Shown here piece by piece: positions 1-7,446 of a stretch of 7,446 nt of DNA; the first letter of the stretch is position 1; each line of letters opens with the position of its first letter. This DNA is from Brevundimonas sp. UBA2388 (GTDB lineage: Bacteria; Pseudomonadota; Alphaproteobacteria; Caulobacterales; Caulobacteraceae). The stretch spans positions 1 through 7,446 of the forward strand of contig DDSO01000103.1 of assembly GCA_002343425.1 (NCBI GenBank), in the 5' to 3' direction. The notes under the pieces are model-generated. The model was not told the origin of the DNA, did no database searches, and saw nothing but the letters and a program-made list of their open reading frames with translations. Position numbers and translations under genes: made by a program.

Positions 1-287
1 AGACTATAGGGGGCGGGAAGACACTGTTCTGGGGCGCGGGAAGGGCACCCGCCTCCTTCGATGAGGCGATGACCGCCTTCGTCGATCTGGACGTGGAGGA
101 GGAGAAGGAGGCGCGGCGCAAGTTGCGGCCGACCTCATCCTCGGGCTGGCCGCGCTAGAGGCGGCGAGCGGCCAGGCGCCGTCGGATCCACAGATCGGTC
201 GCAAGAGACGCGGGGCAGCGCCCGAAGAGGCGGGTGTGAGCCAGCGTTGAGGGAGGAAAGAGTGTATTTGCCCCAATTTGCGATTGC
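1..287 (+). pseudogene. Possible frameshifted 3' remnant of an unidentified gene; otherwise no intact gene
   Basis: No complete gene is visible here. One + frame is open from the window edge to a TAG at 156-158. It contains an acidic then basic stretch (FDEAMTAFVDLDVEEEKEAR at about 57-116). Its ending after that reads as low-complexity, unnatural sequence. A different + frame then reads more like protein from about 125 (AADLILGLAALEAASG), ends at a TGA at 248-250, and is closed upstream by a TGA at 62-64. The two halves together resemble one small helical protein broken by a single frameshift near 115-125. I do not recognise the family; a small plasmid-transfer or mobilisation protein is only a guess. 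No ribosome binding site or start is visible in the window. It could also be chance reading in GC-rich DNA. Confidence 0.25.
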
Positions 288-1175
288 CTAGGTGCAAACC
301 TTTCGAACGCAGTCTCTCAACCAGCGATGAGCGGGATCGGAATCCATTCTCGGGTGCCACAGCATCGATATGGTGAACGCTTGCGAGGGCAGTGGAAGAG
401 GGAAGGTGATCAGGCCTTCACGCAAGTTTTGGGTATGCCGTTCGGGAACTGTGGCCACGAGATCGGAGCCCCGGACCAGCGACAGGGCCGCTGAAAACCC
501 GCTGACGATGGTCTTGACCACGCGCCGCGTGCCCGGTGGCAGAAACGGGTTATCGACGGCGCCGTCCTCCACGCCGCTGCGGGACACGACGACGTGAATG
601 GCTTTCAGATACGCCGGTGCGGTGACGGCACCGTGGCTGAGAAGGTGACCCTCCCGAACAACCCCGACCAATCTGTCCCTGAAGAGCGCCTGGCTCCGCA
701 CTTCCGGACCGGTTGTCTCTTCGATGACTCCGGTCTCGAGATCGACGCGTCCATCCCGCAGCGGCGTGCTGTCCTTGTCCAGCTTGTGGAGGAAGAACAG
801 GCGAACGCCCGGGGCATCGTCTGCGACCCTCGCCAGCAAGCGGGGTCCAAAACTTTCAACAAATCCGTCGCTGGTTCGCAGGGTGTAGGTCCGAACCAGC
901 TTTCCGAGATCGATGTGGTCTTCCGGGCGCAATACCGCCCCTGCCTCGTCAACGATCTGGCGGACAGGATCCCGAAGCTCGACCGCCCGGGGCGTCGGAA
1001 CCAGCCCTCGCCCGGCCCTGACGAGCAACGGATCGCCGGTCGTCTCGCGCAGTCGAGCCAGCGCGCGACTCATGGCCGAGGGGCTCAGCCGTAGCCGCCG
1101 CGCTGCTCCCGCAACGCTGCCCTCGCTGAGCAAGGCATCCAGCGTGACCAGCAGATTCAGGTCCGGGTGAGACAT
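288..1175 (-). CDS. LysR-family transcriptional regulator
   Basis: This is a cytoplasmic DNA-binding regulator of 295 residues, the usual length for the LysR family. The N-terminal winged helix-turn-helix spans about residues 4-63. Its recognition region is near 19-38 (GSVAGAARRLRLSPSAMSRA), followed by the family hallmark LRETTGDPLLVRAGRGLVPT at about 42-61. A linker helix and a two-lobed effector-binding domain (about 92-290) follow. The style is that of the NodD/LeuO-like branch, whose members usually bind small aromatic or acidic molecules; the inducer here is unknown. The ATG at 1175 is supported by GAGGAAG six bases upstream on the minus strand. The gene is divergent from the cupin-MFS pair, the classical arrangement for a LysR protein controlling its neighbours and itself. 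A 29-bp palindrome in the shared intergenic region is a good operator candidate. The family call is secure; the target and ligand are inference. Confidence 0.93.
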   Translation of the reverse strand: MSHPDLNLLVTLDALLSEGSVAGAARRLRLSPSAMSRALARLRETTGDPLLVRAGRGLVPTPRAVELRDPVRQIVDEAGAVLRPEDHIDLGKLVRTYTLRTSDGFVESFGPRLLARVADDAPGVRLFFLHKLDKDSTPLRDGRVDLETGVIEETTGPEVRSQALFRDRLVGVVREGHLLSHGAVTAPAYLKAIHVVVSRSGVEDGAVDNPFLPPGTRRVVKTIVSGFSAALSLVRGSDLVATVPERHTQNLREGLITFPLPLPSQAFTISMLWHPRMDSDPAHRWLRDCVRKVCT

Positions 1176-1214
1176 CCGTTGCTTCCTCGGCCAAACATGG
1201 CGTCTGGTGCACTA

Positions 1215-1243
1215 ATAAGATGCAAATGCTGCGTCTATCGCAA
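1215..1243 (-). promoter_or_regulatory. Candidate promoter of the LysR gene
   Basis: On the minus strand, TTGCGA (1243-1238) and TCTTAT (1220-1215) are separated by 17 bases. Each matches four of six positions of the sigma-70 consensus. The -10 lies about 40 bases from the LysR start codon. The -35 lies inside the palindromic operator candidate, so a bound regulator would block its own promoter, as is usual for LysR autorepression. The matches are weak and the call rests mainly on position. Confidence 0.3.
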
Positions 1244-1250
1244 TATTTGC
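1222..1250. promoter_or_regulatory. Palindromic LysR-type operator candidate
   Basis: The left arm GCAAATGCTGCG (1222-1233) and right arm CGCAATATTTGC (1239-1250) form an interrupted palindrome, with 10 of 12 arm positions complementary around a 5-base centre (TCTAT). The inner part, TGCG-N5-CGCA, fits the LysR-box rule T-N11-A exactly (T1230, A1242). The site lies almost midway between the LysR start (1175) and the cupin start (1295). This is where a LysR protein would bind to control both directions. Symmetry and position are seen directly; binding is inferred. Confidence 0.6.
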
Positions 1251-1282
1251 GGCGTCGTACCTTCCGTCCAGCAATCAGGAAT

Positions 1283-1297
1283 GGAGGAACGATCTTG
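1283..1297 (+). promoter_or_regulatory. Ribosome binding site deciding a TTG start
   Basis: GGAGGA at 1283-1288 lies six bases before TTG at 1295-1297, in frame with the cupin gene. The only upstream in-frame ATG (1220) would place the start inside the operator palindrome and add about 25 residues of low-complexity, arginine-rich sequence, so TTG at 1295 is preferred. An ATG at 1281 is out of frame. Confidence 0.65.
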
Positions 1298-1846
1298 GGC
1301 AGGACGTCACTGCAAAGATTCACCGAAAGCGTCCGGTCGCATTGGGGGCCCCTCACGACCGAGCTAGCCGAAACCTGCCAGAGGCGGATGGAGATTTTGC
1401 TCGCCACCTCGACCGCCGAGGTCTGGCTTGCGGCACTCCACCGGGACGCGCCGGCTTCAGAGGAGCTCCATCGCGACCCTGATCATGGGTTTGTGCTTCT
1501 CGCCCACGCCGAACAGGCGGGGCTCTATCGGCCGCCACACGACCACGGTCGAAGCTGGGTTCTCTATGGAATCCAGCACGGTGAAATCGAAATGGGGACC
1601 TACGCCCGGATTCAGGGCGAAAAAGGCGAGGTCCGACTGGTCAAGCGCAACACCGTGCGGGTCCGCGCCGGGGAGGCGCAACTCTACCTGCCGGGCGATA
1701 TCCACGACACCCGCTGCATCAGCGACAGCGCCGTGCTGTTCCGTTTCACGGAGCGCGACCTGCGGGTGGAGGACAAACACCATCGCCGTCTGACCCGGTA
1801 TGTCGAGCGCAACGGGGTCTGGACCACGGGTCCGACGCCCGCATGA
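1295..1846 (+). CDS. Cupin-fold protein, cysteine-dioxygenase-like (thiol dioxygenase-like)
   Basis: This small cytoplasmic protein has 183 residues from the TTG start. An N-terminal helical part (about 1-60) precedes a cupin beta-barrel. Cupin motif 1 is RPPHDHGRSWVLYGIQHGE (about 79-97), giving metal ligands H82 and H84. Motif 2 is AGEAQLYLPGDIHD (about 125-138), giving H137. The glutamate that most cupins carry four or five residues after the HxH is absent (WV at 88-89), so the site looks like the three-histidine facial triad of cysteine dioxygenase and related thiol dioxygenases, which use Fe(II) and O2. A role as an iron-dependent dioxygenase of a thiol or similar small molecule is therefore plausible but unproven; a non-catalytic or different metal role is possible. 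The stop overlaps the MFS start (ATGA), so the two are translationally coupled. The LysR gene upstream is the likely regulator. The cupin call is firm; the substrate is unknown. Confidence 0.8.
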   Translation: MGRTSLQRFTESVRSHWGPLTTELAETCQRRMEILLATSTAEVWLAALHRDAPASEELHRDPDHGFVLLAHAEQAGLYRPPHDHGRSWVLYGIQHGEIEMGTYARIQGEKGEVRLVKRNTVRVRAGEAQLYLPGDIHDTRCISDSAVLFRFTERDLRVEDKHHRRLTRYVERNGVWTTGPTPA

Positions 1847-3294
1847 TGCCCTTGGACCCCGACCTGGCGCCTGTCCGCGGGCCGACACGGGACGCGCCCT
1901 GCGACCGACCCGTCGAACACGCTGACGGCGGGTTGCCGACTCCGGCGCGCGCCCTTGCTGTTGGGGCCGTCCTGACCGGAATGACCCTGGTCGTGCTGGA
2001 CGCCGGGATAACAAACCTGGCCCTGCCAACTATTTCCGGCGCGCTTCATGTGACCCCGGCCGTGGCGGTGCTGGTCGTCACTGCCTATCAGACGGCCCTG
2101 CTTGTCGCCCTGCTACCCTTCGCCGCCCTGGGTGAGCGTTTCGGCTACCGCCGGGTCTTCGCCTCCGGGGTCTGGCTGTTCATGCTTGCCTCGGTGCTTT
2201 GCGCGCTGGCACCGTCGCTACCCTGGCTGGTCGCCGCCCGGGCTGTTCAGGGTTTGGGCGGCGCTGCGATCATGGCGCTGGGCGTCCCCTTGCTGCGATT
2301 TTCCGTGCCCCCACAGCGGATGGGCGCCGCCATCGGATGGAACGCGCTGACGGTCGCGCTCGCCTCATCCGCAGGACCCGGAGTCGGAGCGTTGATCCTG
2401 TCACATGCTCCGTGGCCTTGGCTGTACGCCATGAACGTGCCTCTGGGGCTCGCCGTCCTGTTGGCCTGCGGGCAACTACCCCGTACGCCGGCTGGACCCC
2501 ATCGCCTTGATGTCGCCAGCATGGCCTTGAGCGGCGGAATGTTCGCCGGCGTCTTCGTCGGCGTCCAACTCTTGCTGTCGCGCCCGCTCGTCGCCACCGG
2601 CCTGGTCGCCGCCGGCCTGATCTGCCTCGGCCTGCTTGTCCGCAGGGAGGCACCAAAGGCGGCCCCGGTCATTCCACTCGATCTCCTTCGCGTAAGGTCT
2701 CTGCGGTTTTCAGTGATCGCTTCAGTATTCTGCTTCGCAGGCCAAACCGCAGCGATGGTGGCGCTGCCCTTTTATCTGCAACAGGGGCTCGGCCAGTCAG
2801 CCTCCGCCACGGGCATCTATATGACGATCTGGCCGCTCAGCGTGGCTGTGACGGCCGTGGCGGCGGGCAGGCTTGCGGACAGATTCTCCACGGCCTGGCT
2901 GTGCGCGGCGGGGGGAGCCTTTCTCGCGCTGGGGCTCATGGGAGCGGCGCTTTGGCCGCTGACGGAAGACGCCCGTCCCATTTTTCTTTTCGCCGGGGCC
3001 TGCGGCGTGGGCTTCGGCCTGTTCCAGACACCGAATAACCGCAACATGTTCCTGTCAGCTCCTTTGGAACGGAGCGCCGCTTCAGGCGGGCTGCAGGGTG
3101 CCGCACGGCTGACGGGACAGACCGCCGGAGCGGTGCTCATGACGCTGCTTTTCACCCTGACCCCCGTCGCAGCAGCTCCCCGGCTCGGGCTGGGGATCGG
3201 CGCGGCGCTCGCGCTATTCGCCGGCTTCGTCAGCCTCTCGCGGGCCGGAGATGATGATCACGCGGCGGGAGCAGCCTCCGTGCGGTCGCGCTGA
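1843..3294 (+). CDS. MFS transporter, DHA2 (14-helix) drug/metabolite exporter type
   Basis: This is an inner-membrane proton-driven exporter of 483 residues with many hydrophobic helices, consistent with the 14-helix DHA2 group. The first 35 or so residues form a polar cytoplasmic tail. Helix 1 then carries the DHA2 signature LDAGITNLALP (52-62). Motif A is GERFGYRR (97-104), motif B is ARAVQGLGGA (132-141), and antiporter motif C is SSAGPGVG (175-182). A second motif A-like loop is GRLADRFS (342-349), and the late DHA2 signature QTPNNRNM is at 395-402. The start ATG overlaps the cupin stop by four bases, with no clear Shine-Dalgarno of its own, pointing to translational coupling in a two-gene operon. 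Motif C favours efflux over uptake. The natural substrate may be the molecule sensed by the divergent LysR protein or the cupin's product; this is inference. Family confidence is high and substrate confidence nil. Confidence 0.92.
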   Translation: MMPLDPDLAPVRGPTRDAPCDRPVEHADGGLPTPARALAVGAVLTGMTLVVLDAGITNLALPTISGALHVTPAVAVLVVTAYQTALLVALLPFAALGERFGYRRVFASGVWLFMLASVLCALAPSLPWLVAARAVQGLGGAAIMALGVPLLRFSVPPQRMGAAIGWNALTVALASSAGPGVGALILSHAPWPWLYAMNVPLGLAVLLACGQLPRTPAGPHRLDVASMALSGGMFAGVFVGVQLLLSRPLVATGLVAAGLICLGLLVRREAPKAAPVIPLDLLRVRSLRFSVIASVFCFAGQTAAMVALPFYLQQGLGQSASATGIYMTIWPLSVAVTAVAAGRLADRFSTAWLCAAGGAFLALGLMGAALWPLTEDARPIFLFAGACGVGFGLFQTPNNRNMFLSAPLERSAASGGLQGAARLTGQTAGAVLMTLLFTLTPVAAAPRLGLGIGAALALFAGFVSLSRAGDDDHAAGAASVRSR

Positions 3295-3346
3295 TAGGAA
3301 GACTTGCGACCTCGCACTCCCCCGTCAAACCCCCTATCTCCGCCCC

Positions 3347-4075
3347 ATGCGCCTGCGTGTCGTCGATCTTGAAACTTCCGGCGGCGACCGGTCCGCCGAG
3401 ATCCTTGAGGTCGGAATCGTCGATGTGACGCCGGACGGCGCAGGCGGCTGGGTCGCGGCGGCGCCGGTGACGAAGCTGTTCCGGCCGCGGGGGGAGATTT
3501 CGTTTCACGCCATGGCGGTGCATCACCTGACGCCGGAGCATTTCTGCGAGGACGATCCCCACTGTGACGAATACCGGCTGCGGGAGATGTTCCTGCCCAC
3601 ACCCGCCGATGTCATGGTGGCGCATTCGGCGCGGTTCGAGCGGGGGTTCATCGCCGATACGGCGCATGGGGGGCTGCCGTGGATCTGTACCGTGCGGGCG
3701 GCGAAGAACGTCTGGCCCGAGGCGCCGGGGCATTCCAACCAGGTGCTGCGGTACTGGCGCGGCCTGCGGCTGGACCCGGCGCTGGCCGATCCGGCGCATC
3801 GGGCGGGGCCGGACGCCTGGGTGACGGCGCATCTGCTGATCGACATGCTGAAGGTCGCCACGGTCGAGCAGCTGCTGGCCTGGACGAATGAAAAGCGGCG
3901 GCTGGACCGGATTCCGTTCGGCAAGCATCGCGGCCAGCCGTGGACGGCGGCGCCCGAGGACTATCTGCGCTGGATGGCCGGGCAAGGGGATATGGACGCC
4001 GATGTCGTGGCCGCCGCGCGACAGGAGCTGGACCGTCGCGTCACGGCTCTAGCCGGGGCCTCCGACGCGGGCTAA
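3347..4075 (+). CDS. exoX: Exodeoxyribonuclease X-like DEDDh 3'-5' exonuclease
   Basis: This is a 242-residue DnaQ-fold nuclease, close to the 220 residues of E. coli ExoX, which degrades DNA 3' ends in repair and recombination. Exo I is VDLETSG (D7, E9). A conserved block AMAVHHLTPEHF (55-66) follows. Exo II is VAHSARFERGFI (91-102) and Exo III is HRAGPDA (H151, D156), giving the DEDDh class. ExoX-like traits are WICT with NVWP (112-124), HLLIDML (162-168), and a C-terminal FGKHRG...P.DYLRWM segment (191-210, DUF3820-like) that E. coli ExoX also has. Exo II carries Glu (E98) where E. coli ExoX has Asp. The frame is open back to 3251, inside the MFS gene. I choose ATG 3347 because homology begins there and it leaves a 52-base gap after the MFS stop. 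No Shine-Dalgarno precedes it, so a leaderless or weakly translated mRNA is possible. The next gene starts 36 bases on. Confidence 0.85.
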   Translation: MRLRVVDLETSGGDRSAEILEVGIVDVTPDGAGGWVAAAPVTKLFRPRGEISFHAMAVHHLTPEHFCEDDPHCDEYRLREMFLPTPADVMVAHSARFERGFIADTAHGGLPWICTVRAAKNVWPEAPGHSNQVLRYWRGLRLDPALADPAHRAGPDAWVTAHLLIDMLKVATVEQLLAWTNEKRRLDRIPFGKHRGQPWTAAPEDYLRWMAGQGDMDADVVAAARQELDRRVTALAGASDAG

Positions 4076-4099
4076 ACCAGCCCATCGGGCCCGACTTTC

Positions 4100-4111
4100 G
4101 GAGTATTCAGG

Positions 4112-4114
<3 letters not shown>
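4100..4114 (+). promoter_or_regulatory. Ribosome binding site and TTG start of the PBP1A gene
   Basis: GGAG at 4100-4103 lies eight bases before TTG at 4112-4114. Starting here keeps the short basic cytoplasmic tail (MKIAERW) before the membrane helix. The alternatives, GTG 4136 and ATG 4139, would remove it and have no better ribosome binding site. A tiny stem CCGA-CTT-TCGG (4091-4101) overlaps the GGAG, and another small stem GCCC-ATC-GGGC (4080-4090) precedes it; neither is strong. Confidence 0.6.
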
Positions 4115-6529
<2,415 letters not shown>

Positions 6530-6536
6530 AGAAGGC

Positions 6537-6625
6537 AGTAGGAATTAGAAATTGGGAATTAGGGAGGCCGGCTCCGGTGGCCGGCGTTCCCTGAACCCCC
6601 TAATTCCTAGTTCCCAAGTCCTACT
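6537..6625. repeat. Long imperfect palindromic intergenic repeat with internal GGAATTAG units
   Basis: The left arm (6537-6566) and right arm (6596-6625) are 30 bases each and complementary at 24 positions. A nested core stem GCCGGC (6567-6572) pairs with GCCGGC (6580-6585) around a 7-base loop, and AGGGA (6561-6565) can alternatively pair with TCCCT (6588-6592). The left arm is built of two GGAATTAG units (6541-6548 and 6555-6562), mirrored by CTAATTCC (6600-6607) in the right arm. It starts 8 bases after the PBP1A stop and ends 70 bases before prfB. It has the look of a dispersed palindromic intergenic repeat, like REP/ERIC-type elements, and has no coding content. It lacks a T-tract, so it is not a canonical terminator, though the RNA hairpin could stabilise or process the mrcA transcript. 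Confidence 0.75.
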
Positions 6626-6685
6626 CTCTCGCCCTTCCCCTTTCCCCCGGCGCGCTCTATGTCCGCGCCTCACTTTTGTATCGCT

Positions 6686-6698
6686 GGAGAATGCGATG
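6686..6698 (+). promoter_or_regulatory. Ribosome binding site and start of prfB
   Basis: GGAGA at 6686-6690 lies five bases before ATG at 6696. The earlier ATG at 6691 is in another frame and stops after two codons. An internal ATG at 6717 is in frame but has no ribosome binding site and would shorten the conserved N-terminus. Confidence 0.65.
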
Positions 6699-7446
6699 AG
6701 ACCGGATGTCGAGGCCATGAAGGCCGACATCGAGCAGAGCATCGCTCTGCTCAGGAGGCGTCTTTGACTGGGATGTCGCGCTTCGAAAACTGGATGAGCT
6801 GAACGCACGGGTCGAGGACCCGACGCTGTGGAACGACCCCGAGGCGGCCCAGGCCGTGTCGCGCGACCGCTCCCGGCTGGCCGCCCAGATCGACACCGTC
6901 CGCGAGATGGAGACCGGTCTGGAGGAGGGCGTCATGCTCGCCGACATGGCCGACGAGGAAGGCGACGAGGCGACGCTGGAGGAGGCGCGCGCCTCGCTGA
7001 AGGCGATCAAGGACCGCGCCGGCCGCGCCGAGCTGGAGGCCCTGCTGTCCGGCGAGGCCGACGGCAATGACGCCTATCTGGAAGTGAACTCCGGCGCCGG
7101 CGGCACCGAGTCCTGCGACTGGGCCGGGATGCTGCTGCGGATGTATTCCCGCTGGGCCAAGGCCCATGGCTATGAGGTCGAGCTGGAGGCGTCGGAAGAC
7201 GGCGACCAGGCGGGGATCAAGTCGGCGACCATCCTGATCACCGGGCCGAACGCCTATGGCTGGCTGAAGTCGGAATCGGGCGTGCACCGGCTGGTGCGGA
7301 TCAGCCCCTATGACGCGGCGGCCAAGCGGCACACGTCTTTCGCCTCGATCGGGGTTTCACCGGTGGTGGATGACGCCATCGAGATCGACATCAATCCGTC
7401 GGATGTGCGCACCGACACCTATCGCGCCTCGGGCTCGGGCGGCCAG
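6696..7446 (+). CDS. prfB: Peptide chain release factor 2 (RF2), partial at the window edge, with programmed +1 frameshift
   Basis: RF2 releases finished peptides at UGA and UAA codons on the ribosome. The first 23 codons (6696-6764) end at an in-frame TGA (6765-6767). A +1 shift there continues as DWDVALRKLDELNARVEDP from 6766, in perfect alignment with RF2. The visible 250 residues cover domain 1 (coiled-coil, about 1-115) and most of domains 2-4. The RF2 block YLEVNSGAGGTESCDWAGML is present, then GVHRLVRISPYD, with the stop-codon reading tripeptide at 203-205 (SPY rather than SPF). The last three residues before the edge are GGQ (248-250), the peptide-release motif, so about 115 C-terminal residues should lie beyond 7446. 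Synthesis should be autoregulated: low RF2 leaves the TGA unread, which favours the shift and raises RF2. The gene follows mrcA, as is common in alphaproteobacteria. It is not a pseudogene; the apparent frame break is functional. Confidence 0.97.
6753..6768 (+). promoter_or_regulatory. Programmed +1 ribosomal frameshift site of prfB
   Basis: AGGAGG (6753-6758), an internal Shine-Dalgarno-like sequence, is followed after three bases (CGT) by CTT TGA C (6762-6768). This copies the E. coli layout (AGG GGG TAT CTT TGA C) in slippery codon, stop, following C and spacing. The peptidyl-tRNA slips from CTT to TTT, and GAC is read next. The poor-context TGA followed by C delays RF2 termination, which gives the feedback control. 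Confidence 0.95.

Noticed and set aside
4..360. 118-residue minus-strand open reading frame downstream of and overlapping the LysR 3' end
   Set aside because: Its C-terminal half is Arg/Pro/Ser low complexity, it overlaps the LysR coding end in another frame, and it has no convincing ribosome binding site.
594..1094. 166-residue + strand open reading frame opposite LysR
   Set aside because: It is an antisense shadow of a well-supported LysR gene and shows no domain features.
3294..3338. GATAGG ... CCTATC inverted repeat between the MFS gene and exoX
   Set aside because: It is only 6 bp with about 33 bases between arms and no T-tract; chance is a sufficient explanation.
3230..3985. 251-residue minus-strand open reading frame opposite exoX
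   Set aside because: Its composition is rich in Arg/Pro/His with no fold signature; the + strand has clear DEDDh motifs.
6537..6625. Rho-independent terminator of mrcA
   Set aside because: The structure is long and hairpin-forming, but the right arm is followed by CTCTCGCCC and not a T-run; a palindromic repeat explains it better.
6765..6767. Disabling stop or frameshift in prfB
   Set aside because: The stop is part of the conserved programmed frameshift cassette, and RF2 homology resumes immediately in the +1 frame.

Overview
The window is high-GC, coding-dense DNA from an alphaproteobacterium, most likely Caulobacteraceae (Brevundimonas- or Caulobacter-like). The basis is the mrcA-prfB gene pair, the RF2 and PBP1A sequence style, and the frequent TTG starts. 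The genus is inferred from protein character, not from a database search.

Layout. Positions 1-287 hold no intact gene, only a probable decayed or frameshifted 3' remnant on the + strand. Positions 288-1175 (-) encode a LysR-family regulator. A 119-bp divergent intergenic region follows, with a 29-bp palindrome at its centre that looks like the regulator's operator. It faces a two-gene + strand operon: a small cupin with a cysteine-dioxygenase-like three-histidine site (TTG start at 1295, end 1846), overlapped by ATGA with a DHA2-type major facilitator exporter (1843-3294). Next come an exodeoxyribonuclease X-like DEDDh nuclease (3347-4075), a class A penicillin-binding protein of the PBP1A type (4112-6529), a roughly 90-bp imperfect palindromic intergenic repeat (6537-6625), and prfB encoding RF2. 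prfB carries the classic in-frame TGA programmed +1 frameshift site and is cut by the window edge exactly at its GGQ motif.

How the genes work together. mrcA (cell-wall synthesis) and prfB (UGA/UAA translation termination) are core genes that usually sit together in alphaproteobacteria. The LysR/cupin/MFS group looks like an accessory divergon: the regulator senses a small molecule, the cupin may oxidise or otherwise modify it, and the exporter removes it or its product. The substrate cannot be read from the sequence. This divergon, with its central operator candidate, is the least familiar system in the window. The strongest single sequence-level signals are the RF2 frameshift cassette, the LysR palindrome and the intergenic repeat.
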